Positions 8,142-15,389 of a stretch of 23,527 bases of DNA are shown piece by piece (position 1 is the first letter of the stretch; every line of letters starts with the position of its first letter). The position numbers and the translations under genes are program-made. The notes beneath the pieces are model-generated. The model did not search any database and was not told where the DNA came from. It worked only from the letters and a program-made list of their open reading frames with translations. Source of the stretch: a virus; IMG/VR virus record IMGVR_UViG_3300025929_000050, positions 1 to 23,527 of that record; one strand, given 5' to 3'.

Positions 8142-8996
8142 CTAGTAGTCAGGGAACCGCGCTGTCGGCGGGGTGAAAGTAGTCGTGTAGCGGCAAACGC
8201 CCTTGGTGACGCGAAACTCGCCCACGTAACCCGTCATGCCGGCATTACCGATGCCGCCTTGCAGGTTGTTATTGCCGATGGTGACGCCGCCCGAGGTATA
8301 GTTGTTGCTGTCGGTGTAGGTGCCTCCAAGCGCCGTACCGTTGACAAACATCTTCGTGGACGTACCAGAGCGCGCCACGGCAATGTGAAACCACGAACCA
8401 GCCGCAATGACGCCGGTTGCTGTGGTAATTTGCTGCGTGGCGCTTACTTGATAGGTAAGCGACCCAGTAGAGAATAGAATTACCTCGGGGCAGACGCTGG
8501 ACGCGCCAGTCCGAAAGTCGAAGATCGAAGACTGCGAGAATGAACTTTGAAACCAATACCATCCCTCAATGGTGAAGTCTCCGGTCCCCATGCTTAATGT
8601 GGAGGTGTCCGGCAACACCTGCACGCTGCGGATGCTCGCAGACGCGGCGCCGATCCCGATGTTCGCTACCGCCGCTCCGAAATGGAGGACGCTGGGTCTT
8701 ACATCTTGTAAAGCCGGTCCTCCGTTGACGGGCTGCACGTAATCGACAGCTTTGCTACAGGTGCCATAATTGGTGATGCTGCCACCGTTATGGTTTGCGT
8801 CGCCGATGTCGTCGAAGTGCAGGAGCAGTACGACCGACGAAAAACTAGGGTCCTGCAAGCTCGGCGGGAAGCGCAAGCCATCGGCGAGCCCGCGCAACTG
8901 ACCGGCAATGAACGTCGGGCGCCAGATGCCGGACGCCTTCTTGAAACTTGGAATGTTGTCGGCGCCAAGAACGCGCCCGTTATAGGCGTTGCTCAC
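8142..8996 (-). CDS. LamG/concanavalin A-like tail adhesin
   Basis: The 284-aa protein has a short N-terminal part (residues 1-50) that may attach it to the virion. A LamG/ConA-like jelly-roll domain follows. Its markers are the VVLLLHFDD opening (about 55-63), the VLHFGAAVANIGI strand (about 103-115), the GTGDFTIEGWYWF motif (about 137-149), the WFHIAVARSGTSTKMFVNG strands, and the closing GYVGEFRVTKGVCRY. These features are typical of LamG_3-type domains in phage tail proteins, which bind carbohydrate. It likely recognises a host surface glycan. GTG start overlaps the preceding TGA (GTGA, 4 nt). Confidence 0.8.
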   Translation of the reverse strand: MSNAYNGRVLGADNIPSFKKASGIWRPTFIAGQLRGLADGLRFPPSLQDPSFSSVVLLLHFDDIGDANHNGGSITNYGTCSKAVDYVQPVNGGPALQDVRPSVLHFGAAVANIGIGAASASIRSVQVLPDTSTLSMGTGDFTIEGWYWFQSSFSQSSIFDFRTGASSVCPEVILFSTGSLTYQVSATQQITTATGVIAAGSWFHIAVARSGTSTKMFVNGTALGGTYTDSNNYTSGGVTIGNNNLQGGIGNAGMTGYVGEFRVTKGVCRYTTTFTPPTARFPDY

Positions 8997-9337
8997 GTAA
9001 TGCGCAGCATGGAAGTGATGAACTCGATATTGCTCGATGCGTTCGCCTGCAACTTGAGCAAATCGGCCGGATTCATAATCAGCGGCTTGTCGAGCAATTG
9101 CACCGTCGCGGTCAGCGGCACGGCAATTTGAAACGTGCCGCGAAAGTCGGTCCCGTTATTGAGACTCCACAGCGCCCACCCCGCATTGGACGCGTGGATA
9201 TTGCACGCCGTAATGCCGAGGACGATGACCGTCTCCGAAGCCCCCGCGGTTACCCGCGTCGTAAGCGTGTTGGTGCCGGCCCATACATCGCGATCGCCGA
9301 CGATCTGCGTCGGAGCGTTGAGGTTTGGCGTTGTCAT
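8993..9337 (-). CDS. Small beta-rich tail-associated protein
   Basis: The 114-aa product alternates Val, Thr, Ile and Gly in a way that predicts mostly beta strands (for example TVIVLGITACNIHA). It begins with an N-terminal TTPNLNAPTQI segment and ends with ITSMLRIT. No family is recognised. It lies between a fibre-like protein and the LamG protein, and both junctions overlap (TGATG before, GTGA after). Small all-beta proteins here are often accessory pieces of the tail or capsid surface. Either could apply. Confidence 0.6.
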   Translation of the reverse strand: MTTPNLNAPTQIVGDRDVWAGTNTLTTRVTAGASETVIVLGITACNIHASNAGWALWSLNNGTDFRGTFQIAVPLTATVQLLDKPLIMNPADLLKLQANASSNIEFITSMLRIT

Positions 9338-9792
9338 CAGTTACCGCCCATCACAAGGGCCCAAAAGAGGCCCGACGATCCGCCGCTCGGCGTGGCCCAT
9401 TTAAGCCCCAAGGTCTGCGTGCTGTCGGCGGTCAGGACTTGTCCGTTACTGCCGATAGGAATGCGCGCGTCAGTCGTTGAATAGCCCCATACGTCGCCCT
9501 TGGTGGTCAGTGGTGACGTAATGCCGGAACCGCCGCTAACCGTCACGACGCCAGTGCCGTCCGTCCCGAGCGTCGCGGTAACGTCGGTGCCGACGAAATT
9601 CAGTCCCGACGCCTGCCCGAGATACGTCCCTTCGTCGAGCAGCGCGATCGTGCCATCGCCGAACGTGCGGAACAGTTCGTTGAGGCGTCTTACAAGTCGG
9701 TCGAAATAGCGATCCGGCTTCATCAGCGGTACCGCAGGATCATCCCCGGCTACCGGGGCTATCGGCAGCTTGGGATCAACCCGGACGCTCAT
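9337..9792 (-). CDS. Tail fibre-like protein
   Basis: I set the start at the ATG overlapping the preceding TGA (ATGA), giving 151 aa starting MSVRVDPKLPIAP. Residues about 25-45 form a helix (YFDRLVRRLNELFRTFG) that may be a trimerising coil or virion attachment. The rest is Gly/Thr-rich beta sequence, with two segments familiar from phage fibres: LTTKGDVWGYSTTDARIPIG and GQVLTADSTQTLGLKWATP. These recur in tail fibre and receptor-binding proteins. It probably forms a short trimeric fibre or its virion-proximal part, working with the LamG protein downstream. Confidence 0.68.
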   Translation of the reverse strand: MSVRVDPKLPIAPVAGDDPAVPLMKPDRYFDRLVRRLNELFRTFGDGTIALLDEGTYLGQASGLNFVGTDVTATLGTDGTGVVTVSGGSGITSPLTTKGDVWGYSTTDARIPIGSNGQVLTADSTQTLGLKWATPSGGSSGLFWALVMGGN

Positions 9793-11306
9793 TGCGCGCC
9801 GGCCGGTACCGAAGTAATGAACAGGCCGGCGAGTTCGCCGTAGGTACTGATCGGGACCGTCATGTAATGAATGCGGCGACTCATGGCGCCGTCCCACCGG
9901 GCATTTGTCGCGTCCGCGGTGAAGGTCGCGGTATCGGAGGCGGTGTCGCCCTGGTACTTGCGCCCGCTCACCGTCATATTCGCCAGCGTGCCGCTGTAGG
10001 AGAGCCAGCGCGCCTTGACACCAGTGACCTTAGCGAACGTCATGTCGTCGCCAATGTCGCCGGTCGTAATGCTCATGGTCGCCGAGGAATTGGTATCCCC
10101 GAGCCGTACCGTCTTGATGACGGCGTTCGTCGTCGAGACAACTTGGCCGACGAGCAGAATGTTGGAGGTCGTGTTCGCCGTGGTCCCGAGAGTAGGTTGC
10201 CACGCCGCGATATCCGACAGAGTTGCCTTGACCACGCCGCGGCAGATGCCGGTGTCCCACCCATCCGTAACGTACCCGTACTGGCCCGTTTTCGGATTGA
10301 ACGCGAGCGCATGCTGTCGCGTGTAGGCCGTACTGTCCGCAGTCGTGTTGAAATACCACAGGATCAGGCTGCTCGATTCGTCGTACACCGCGTGCGCGGT
10401 TGCATACTTCGATTGATCCCCGAGCTTCACGCACAAATAGTTGTTTATCAGCGGGCCGATCGGCTGCACCGAAGCGCCGTCGAAGCGGAATATCCCGGTG
10501 CGATGGCAAAAGTAGTGGATGCCATCAACAATTGCGACCCCATGCGGCGACGCGCACCCCACCTTGTCGGTAATCAGGCGCCATGTCCAGAGTAGGGGCG
10601 ATCCCTGATAGTCGCCGAGGTAAACCGAGTCCTCTTTATAGGCAATTACCGACTCGCGCATGTTCACCAGCGCTGTTACGTTGCCCGGCGTGTCGAGCAG
10701 CCTATAATTTCCAGCCTGCGTCGCGGCGTCCGCCGTCCATGTCGCATCGTTTCCGAGCCCGGACCACCATATCTGATCGCCGAGATCATTGACGCCGTTG
10801 TTGCAGTTGCCGAGCAACACGAAATTCTTGTTGGTGGTGCAGCACGCGGCCTTGGGAGGGCTACCCCCGAGGTCGGCAAATGCACTCGAGGCGTTAATGA
10901 CTTGCGGATTGTTACTCTTGCTGACCGCGATGACATCGTTACCATACGAGGTGAACTGCCAATCCTCGTCGTAACGATGGTTGTCGCTCGTAAAGGAATA
11001 ATCTGCGGCGCCCTTGGACCGATCGATCCATGTCGAGGTATCGGTTGCCTCCATGAGTCTTGTGAGGGTGGCAACAAACAGGCGCGCGGTGCCGTCTACC
11101 TTTTTGATGATCGCACCAGTCAGCGGCGTGCTGTAAGTAGATTCCGAAAATGTCGTGCCGAGGGTGGTAGCGCAAGCGTAGTTCTGCAATGTCCCGCGCT
11201 TGGTCGGGACCATGTTCTGAACGTCAGTCAAAACGCCGGGGTTAATTCCCCATGAGGGGTCCAGGTCCGGCGCGAAAACGACGGGAAAATACTTCGTTGA
11301 CGCCAT
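9789..11306 (-). CDS. Tail hub or DNA-stabilisation protein, P22 gp10-like
   Basis: The 505-aa protein is almost entirely beta, with repeated strands such as AIIKKVDGTARLFVATLTRLME, VTALVNMRESVIAYKEDSVYLG and IHYFCHRTGIFRFDGASVQPIG, as in a beta-propeller. The N-terminal INPGVLTDVQNMVPTKRGTLQNY segment is typical of tail nozzle and packaged-DNA stabilisation proteins of short-tailed phages. Such proteins form a hexameric ring below the portal and adaptor, keep the DNA in and hold the receptor-binding apparatus. The gene directly follows the adaptor gene (TGATG overlap), the usual order. The fold is inferred from sequence pattern, not from a search. Confidence 0.75.
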   Translation of the reverse strand: MASTKYFPVVFAPDLDPSWGINPGVLTDVQNMVPTKRGTLQNYACATTLGTTFSESTYSTPLTGAIIKKVDGTARLFVATLTRLMEATDTSTWIDRSKGAADYSFTSDNHRYDEDWQFTSYGNDVIAVSKSNNPQVINASSAFADLGGSPPKAACCTTNKNFVLLGNCNNGVNDLGDQIWWSGLGNDATWTADAATQAGNYRLLDTPGNVTALVNMRESVIAYKEDSVYLGDYQGSPLLWTWRLITDKVGCASPHGVAIVDGIHYFCHRTGIFRFDGASVQPIGPLINNYLCVKLGDQSKYATAHAVYDESSSLILWYFNTTADSTAYTRQHALAFNPKTGQYGYVTDGWDTGICRGVVKATLSDIAAWQPTLGTTANTTSNILLVGQVVSTTNAVIKTVRLGDTNSSATMSITTGDIGDDMTFAKVTGVKARWLSYSGTLANMTVSGRKYQGDTASDTATFTADATNARWDGAMSRRIHYMTVPISTYGELAGLFITSVPAGAQ

Positions 11307-11917
11307 CAGCCCGGACGAATCTGCATCGCCGGCCCCGTTTTGGCGCGGCTCGATTGACGCATGACGAGGGCCAACGCTTCGTCATAGGACTGCTTCCACA
11401 ACGGCGCCCGGTCATCGTTCTGGATCAGTCCCATCGCTTCCAGAAGACTCCCGTAGAGGTATAAATCGGGGTGCGAGTCGAGAATCCAGTTATGGTCCGA
11501 ATCCGCCGACATTTGCGCGAGACCGGCGTAGTAGACGTGCGTCGCGGTGTAGGTGGTATCGGGAATCGGGGCAAAGCGGAATGTGCCGCCGACGACGGTG
11601 AAGAACTCGGGAATCCCTGTCGAGGCGTCAGCGAACCATTCGACCATCTTTTCGGACGATATGTATTGCAACTGGAAACGGGGCGATGTGGACATGACGT
11701 ACATCGTGCGCGTTTCCAGCCAAAGACTCGGCACGTTCACCGATTCCGTGTTGATCGACAGAGCCGCGTCGATCGTTTCCATTTCCCGCGTACGCAAGGT
11801 GCGCATCAGCTTGTCGTGACACAGGGTAATGAAGTCGGGGATATTGCTCGTCTGATCCGCGCGACTCAGCCACGTCGCCACGGCGGTCTTCAGATTGGCG
11901 TAGGTAGCGAGGGCCAT
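11306..11917 (-). CDS. Head-tail adaptor (gp6-like connector)
   Basis: The 203-aa product begins with a helical segment (LKTAVATWLSRADQTSNIPDFITLCHDKLMRTLRTREME). A beta-rich insert follows (about 55-145), then a C-terminal helical part (SLLEAMGLIQNDDRAPLWKQSYDEALALVMRQ). This layout matches phage adaptor proteins that form a 12-fold ring under the portal. The TWLxRxD...IPDFI opening is characteristic of the group. It likely joins the portal to the gp10-like protein encoded next. Junctions on both sides overlap by 1 nt (TAATG and TGATG), supporting stoichiometric translation. Confidence 0.82.
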   Translation of the reverse strand: MALATYANLKTAVATWLSRADQTSNIPDFITLCHDKLMRTLRTREMETIDAALSINTESVNVPSLWLETRTMYVMSTSPRFQLQYISSEKMVEWFADASTGIPEFFTVVGGTFRFAPIPDTTYTATHVYYAGLAQMSADSDHNWILDSHPDLYLYGSLLEAMGLIQNDDRAPLWKQSYDEALALVMRQSSRAKTGPAMQIRPG

Positions 11918-12120
11918 TACGGTTTAGGCGCTGGGGGCTGGGCTTGCTGCTGCTTCAGCCAATCCGCCATTGATAGCGGCTGCTGGCCCTTGGTCATCTG
12001 CATTTCCGCGTAGTCCTGATACGACTGTTGCGTGGTCCCTTTGGGGACCGCGAGGATGCCGGGGCCCGCGTTGGGCTGCGGTTGTGGTTTGCGGCCGAGA
12101 ATAAAGTCGAGTAGGCCCAT
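11917..12120 (-). CDS. Small 67-aa Gln/Pro-rich protein
   Basis: The start is the ATG that overlaps the TAA of the glycosyltransferase gene (TAATG); an upstream ATG at 12159 would overlap that gene by 40 nt. The product starts MGLLDFILGRKPQPQP, a short amphipathic helix then Pro/Gln-rich sequence, a middle with YQDYAEMQMTKGQQPL, and ends QAQPPAPKP. It is not recognised. Its place just before the adaptor and after the sugar cluster marks where the head-neck module resumes. Virion or assembly roles are possible. Confidence 0.6.
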   Translation of the reverse strand: MGLLDFILGRKPQPQPNAGPGILAVPKGTTQQSYQDYAEMQMTKGQQPLSMADWLKQQQAQPPAPKP

Positions 12121-12788
12121 TAAAGAGGTTCCAATACGCGTTGTAGGGTTTGGCGCCATGCCTGCGCGCCCTCTTGATTCTCGTAACCGTCAAAGCAGGG
12201 CGACGCGACCGTGAAGTGGTAGAGCTTCGGGTTCAACGACTTCGGATATTCCATGCACAGGTGATTCCAGGACTTCGCCAGGTCGCCGATCTGCGCATCG
12301 GTGAGCCACGAAAAGCGATGCAAGTAGGAACCTTGCTGCTTGGCAATGAACTCAGGCGTCAGGCAACGATGCGGGTAAAAGCCGCAGTTCCACAAAATGA
12401 CGCTCGACCAATTCTTCCTCGGATAGTCTTCGTTGACGTGGCCGAGATATTTCTTCGGGAATTTCGTCTTGTAATCATGCTTGACCACTTGCACGCCCTG
12501 ATCCAGCCGCTGCGCGTCAAACAGTTTGGCAATGTCATCGCGGAGCAGCACGTCGCTGTCGAGATATACCGCCCGTCCGACAAAGCCGCACAGGTACGGG
12601 ACCAGAAAGCGCGAATAGGTGAAAGCGTTGGAGCCGTCGGTGCAGATTTCCGTGTAGTCGAGCGTGTTGAGCGCCAGCGGAATGATCGCGATCGGCACCG
12701 TCGCGTGCTCGATGAGCGACTGGCAGGCGACGTGGTAGGTGACCGCTTCCTTCTGATCGAAGCCGATAAAAACCGGCAGCGGTCTCAC
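12120..12788 (-). CDS. Glycosyltransferase, GT8-like
   Basis: The 222-aa product opens with PVFIGFDQKEAVTYHVACQSLIEHA, the start of a GT-A fold of GT8 type. It has AFTYSRFLVPYL and the metal and nucleotide-sugar binding motif YLDSDV (Asp77-Ser-Asp79), followed by NWSSVILWNCG and WLTDAQIGDL segments seen in this family. It should transfer a hexose-type sugar from a nucleotide donor; donor and acceptor cannot be read from sequence. The GTG start overlaps the stop of the DegT-fold gene (GTGA), so the two are probably coupled. Length is short compared with many GT8 enzymes, but the core is present. Confidence 0.85.
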   Translation of the reverse strand: MRPLPVFIGFDQKEAVTYHVACQSLIEHATVPIAIIPLALNTLDYTEICTDGSNAFTYSRFLVPYLCGFVGRAVYLDSDVLLRDDIAKLFDAQRLDQGVQVVKHDYKTKFPKKYLGHVNEDYPRKNWSSVILWNCGFYPHRCLTPEFIAKQQGSYLHRFSWLTDAQIGDLAKSWNHLCMEYPKSLNPKLYHFTVASPCFDGYENQEGAQAWRQTLQRVLEPL

Positions 12789-13822
12789 GCTGCCTTACCG
12801 AGCTTCCATTCCATGCGTTCGTGGCTGTTGCCAATCATCAGCGCGCGATCGTGGATATAGTCCGCATTCTCGGTCTTCGTCGCCACGTAGTCATAGGCGT
12901 AGATCACCGGCTGGCGCAGGAAATTGCCGGTGACGACCGGACGACTTTCGTAGGCGCCGACCAACTCACGGTCGTCGTCGTACACGACGAAGCCGAACCA
13001 TGACGATTTGCCGATTTCCTTCTGCGTGCGCAGAGGGAAGCGCACGGCATTCTCGCGCCGCTGTGCGATAAAGCCGGGGAGTTTCTTGAGTTGTTCGATG
13101 CCGATCGCCGACTGCATTTCGGTGGGTCTTACGTTGTAGCCGGGCAGGATGAAGTGAAACTTATCCACCTTCGCGCCGAGCCGGTTCTTGGTCGGCAAAT
13201 GGCGCGTCCAGCCATGCGAGCGCAGCGACAGCAGCATGTGGTAGTAGTACTCGTCATCCGTCGTAATCATCCCGCCTTCCATCGTGCAGATATGGTGCGA
13301 GAAGTACGTCGAATGACTGGACATGACCCCGAAGCTGCCGGCACGACGGCCGTTGTATTCGGCGCCCATCGCCTCGCAGTTGTCTTCGAGGATGGGTAGA
13401 TCGGGCAGCTTGTCGTAGTCGTTCGGGTTGCCGAGCAGATTGATCGTCAGGATCAGATCGGGGCTGTAGCGCTCGCAGGCGCGGTGCAGCGCCGCAACGT
13501 CGTAGTTGAGCGTTTCTCGATCGATATCGACGAAGATCAGCGTCCAGCCGTATTGCTGGAATGGACTGTAAGAAGTTGACCAGCCGACCGCGGGAACGAC
13601 CACGCGGCCCTTGCCGTGGCGCAGCGTGTAGGCGGCGGTCATCAAGAGATTGGCCGACGATCCCGAATTCACCGCGACGCAATATTTCGTCCCGCAATAC
13701 GCGGCGTAAGCGGCCTCGAACGCTTCCGTTCGCGGTCCCATCGTGTAGCGGCCCGACTGCATCACTTCCAATATCGCCGCTTTTTCTTCTGCTCCCCAGG
13801 TATCGGTTGAGAGGGGAATCAT
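12785..13822 (-). CDS. DegT/DnrJ/EryC1-fold sugar enzyme, likely deoxysugar dehydratase-type
   Basis: The 345-aa product has the type I PLP fold of sugar aminotransferases. GSSAN (54-58) binds phosphate, LEDNCEAMGAEYNGRRAGSFG (145-165) carries the Asp147 that contacts the PLP ring nitrogen, and MEGG (181-184) is typical. The internal-aldimine lysine expected just before the EGG motif is replaced: the stretch reads TYFSHHICTMEGG, with His176 in its place. In known enzymes (ColD, and the RfbH/E1 dehydratases) this Lys-to-His change marks PMP-dependent 3-dehydratases of 3,6-dideoxysugar pathways rather than aminotransferases. The substrate is unknown. It sits among glycosyltransferases, which fits synthesis of a modified sugar donor. 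A dehydrated sugar normally needs further enzymes, possibly from the host. Confidence 0.85.
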   Translation of the reverse strand: MIPLSTDTWGAEEKAAILEVMQSGRYTMGPRTEAFEAAYAAYCGTKYCVAVNSGSSANLLMTAAYTLRHGKGRVVVPAVGWSTSYSPFQQYGWTLIFVDIDRETLNYDVAALHRACERYSPDLILTINLLGNPNDYDKLPDLPILEDNCEAMGAEYNGRRAGSFGVMSSHSTYFSHHICTMEGGMITTDDEYYYHMLLSLRSHGWTRHLPTKNRLGAKVDKFHFILPGYNVRPTEMQSAIGIEQLKKLPGFIAQRRENAVRFPLRTQKEIGKSSWFGFVVYDDDRELVGAYESRPVVTGNFLRQPVIYAYDYVATKTENADYIHDRALMIGNSHERMEWKLGKAA

Positions 13823-13828
13823 GCCGGC

Positions 13829-14017
13829 TTACCAGACGTATTGACGTCTGCTCTCGTCCCAATTGATTTTGGGCGCCGGGACGAGCGGGCCAGGGCGATA
13901 CTTGTCCCACATATTGAGCGCGTCGGCGGCGTCTGTATCGCCTCTCGCAACGCGCGCCTTGCAGTACTCAATCAGAAAATGCAGCGAATCAGAGAACGGC
14001 GCATACGGGTCATTCAT
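13829..14017 (-). CDS. Small 62-aa protein within the sugar cluster
   Basis: The ATG has a strong ribosome binding site, AAAGGAGG, 9 nt upstream; a nearer GTG is too close to it. The protein reads as one helical part (SDSLHFLIEYCKARVARGDTDAADALNMWDKY) and a Pro-containing tail ending NWDESRRQYVW. It is not recognised. It overlaps no neighbour and lies between the GT-A gene and the DegT-fold gene. The well-made ribosome site suggests it is translated on its own. It could be a small partner of one of the enzymes, which is a guess. Confidence 0.7.
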   Translation of the reverse strand: MNDPYAPFSDSLHFLIEYCKARVARGDTDAADALNMWDKYRPGPLVPAPKINWDESRRQYVW

Positions 14018-14019
14018 CG

Positions 14020-14730
14020 TCACTTGCCTCCTTTGCGAAACTTGTTTTCCGGCGATCGGCCCTTGATCTTCCTGGGCCCCTTGCAGTGATCCAGATATTT
14101 GCCGATCTCCGTCACCGCCATCGGATGGGGAGCTTTGCAATGTTCCCCGGACAGATTCGTCGTCGTGATCCTGCCATCGGACAAAAACGTCCGAACGGTG
14201 GCATCCATCGTCATGCAGTCGTGCCACTGCGGAAGGACCTTGTAGCGCTCGGAAAAGTAGACATTCCGCCACGCGTCGAGGAAGTTCCGATGCTCCGGGT
14301 GTCTACAGTCCACGATCCACATGCCGGTTTCGGTATACATCCCCGTTCGCTCGAAACGCGCCAGATAGTGGCCGTCTAAGAGCGTTGCCATGAGCGCTTC
14401 CGGTATCTTCTTGTAAGTTACGACATCCGCGTCCAACCACACGCCGATACCGTCGTAGTCGTACAAGGCATCCGCTGCCGCAAAGACCTTGTGCGCGTAG
14501 CCGACCACATTCCATTGCCAACTCGGAGGCTCATAGCCGGCGTGCTTCAGCTTCCATTGCGTGAACGCAGGCAGTTCCGCGAAGTCGGTGGCGATAACGC
14601 CCTTCGGCGCCTCGTAGCCTTCGGTGTACCAGTGGAACTCGGCGCCTGCGGGCCAGTTGGCCATGCCCTTGAGCCAGCGATGGCCGTAGAGTTCCAAGCC
14701 GGTCTTGTTGCACGTGGTTACGACGCGCAT
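14020..14730 (-). CDS. Glycosyltransferase, GT-A fold
   Basis: The 236-aa product begins MRVVTTCNKTGLELYGHRWL, followed by a GT-A core. The motif GVWLDADVVTYKKIP contains the Asp-x-Asp metal and nucleotide-sugar site (Asp100, Asp102), preceded by a VGYAHKVFAAADAL helix. Downstream are TGMWIVDCRHPEHRNFLDAWRNVY and WHDCMTMDATVR, typical of the acceptor half in this broad group. The C terminus is basic (GPRKIKGRSPENKFRKGGK) and may touch the membrane or an anionic acceptor. Donor and acceptor are unknown. It starts 13 nt inside the preceding gene, so it is part of the same operon. Confidence 0.8.
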   Translation of the reverse strand: MRVVTTCNKTGLELYGHRWLKGMANWPAGAEFHWYTEGYEAPKGVIATDFAELPAFTQWKLKHAGYEPPSWQWNVVGYAHKVFAAADALYDYDGIGVWLDADVVTYKKIPEALMATLLDGHYLARFERTGMYTETGMWIVDCRHPEHRNFLDAWRNVYFSERYKVLPQWHDCMTMDATVRTFLSDGRITTTNLSGEHCKAPHPMAVTEIGKYLDHCKGPRKIKGRSPENKFRKGGK

Positions 14731-15389
14731 GAGTAGCAGTAGTCTTTCAAGTTAAGACGGTCCAATTCGGGGAGCGCCCAATTCGCATACGTGAGGGAGG
14801 CAAGCCATGGCCCCCGCTCCTTGTATTCGGGCGTCTCGATTTGCTCAACACTGCCCGCTGATATAGGCAAGCTCGGACAGATCGGCCCCGCAAACACGGG
14901 CACGCCCATCCGTGCAGCTTCCACACCCGCGGCAGAGCCATAGGTCACCACCGCCCAGGACTCGCGCAGGTATTCGGCCAGGGGCAGGTTCTTGTCCCGC
15001 TTCACGCGCACCGGCCGCTCGGTCACCTGCTTCAGCGTTGCCAAGGTCTGATCCAGCCATGCGTCGGCTCCGAAAATATCCACGTGATAGCGCGACGGCG
15101 GGATCACGACCACGTCCAGCCCGCTCTTGCGCCACGGCGCAACGCTCACGTTCCACTTCTCGAAGCGGTCAGTAGGCCGTTCCAGCAGGCGGGTAAGGTG
15201 AAATCCGCGGCGGATCAGGCGGAAATTGGTCGACCTCGACCCGCGCTTGAAATACGCGTTGTCGAGATACAGGAAATCAAGCCCTTCCAGGACGTAGCGC
15301 TTCAATTCCGGGTCAGTGAGCCCGGCGAAGACCTTGATTCCTGATTCGCGCAGCTTTAACTCGATGGCGTCCCATATCTCCCACTTCAC
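14718..15389 (-). CDS. GT-B-like transferase, capsule-synthesis type
   Basis: The 223-aa protein carries the C-terminal half signature of GT-B and capsule-type transferases: VVIPPSR (94-100), then AVVTYGSAAGVEAARMGVPVFAG (146-168), where Ser/Gly-rich and acidic residues bind the nucleotide-sugar. An N-terminal Rossmann half is short. The protein resembles KpsC/KpsS or glycerophosphotransferase-like enzymes that act on surface polysaccharide, but the exact group is not certain. GTG start overlaps the stop of the TPR-GT gene (GTGA). Together with its neighbours it argues for a multi-enzyme glycan pathway. Confidence 0.7.
   Translation of the reverse strand: MKWEIWDAIELKLRESGIKVFAGLTDPELKRYVLEGLDFLYLDNAYFKRGSRSTNFRLIRRGFHLTRLLERPTDRFEKWNVSVAPWRKSGLDVVVIPPSRYHVDIFGADAWLDQTLATLKQVTERPVRVKRDKNLPLAEYLRESWAVVTYGSAAGVEAARMGVPVFAGPICPSLPISAGSVEQIETPEYKERGPWLASLTYANWALPELDRLNLKDYCYSCAS

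Noticed and set aside
6189-8145. Two long plus-strand open frames (351 and 315 codons) across the low-complexity virion genes.
   Set aside because: Both are Arg/Val/Gly-rich shadows of minus-strand genes with overlapping start-stop junctions that support the minus strand.
8690-13135. Repeated GTCTTAC words at about 8697, 9687 and 13128, considered as a dispersed regulatory repeat.
   Set aside because: They fall inside coding sequence, mostly as Val-Arg codons, with no shared flanks or common position relative to genes.
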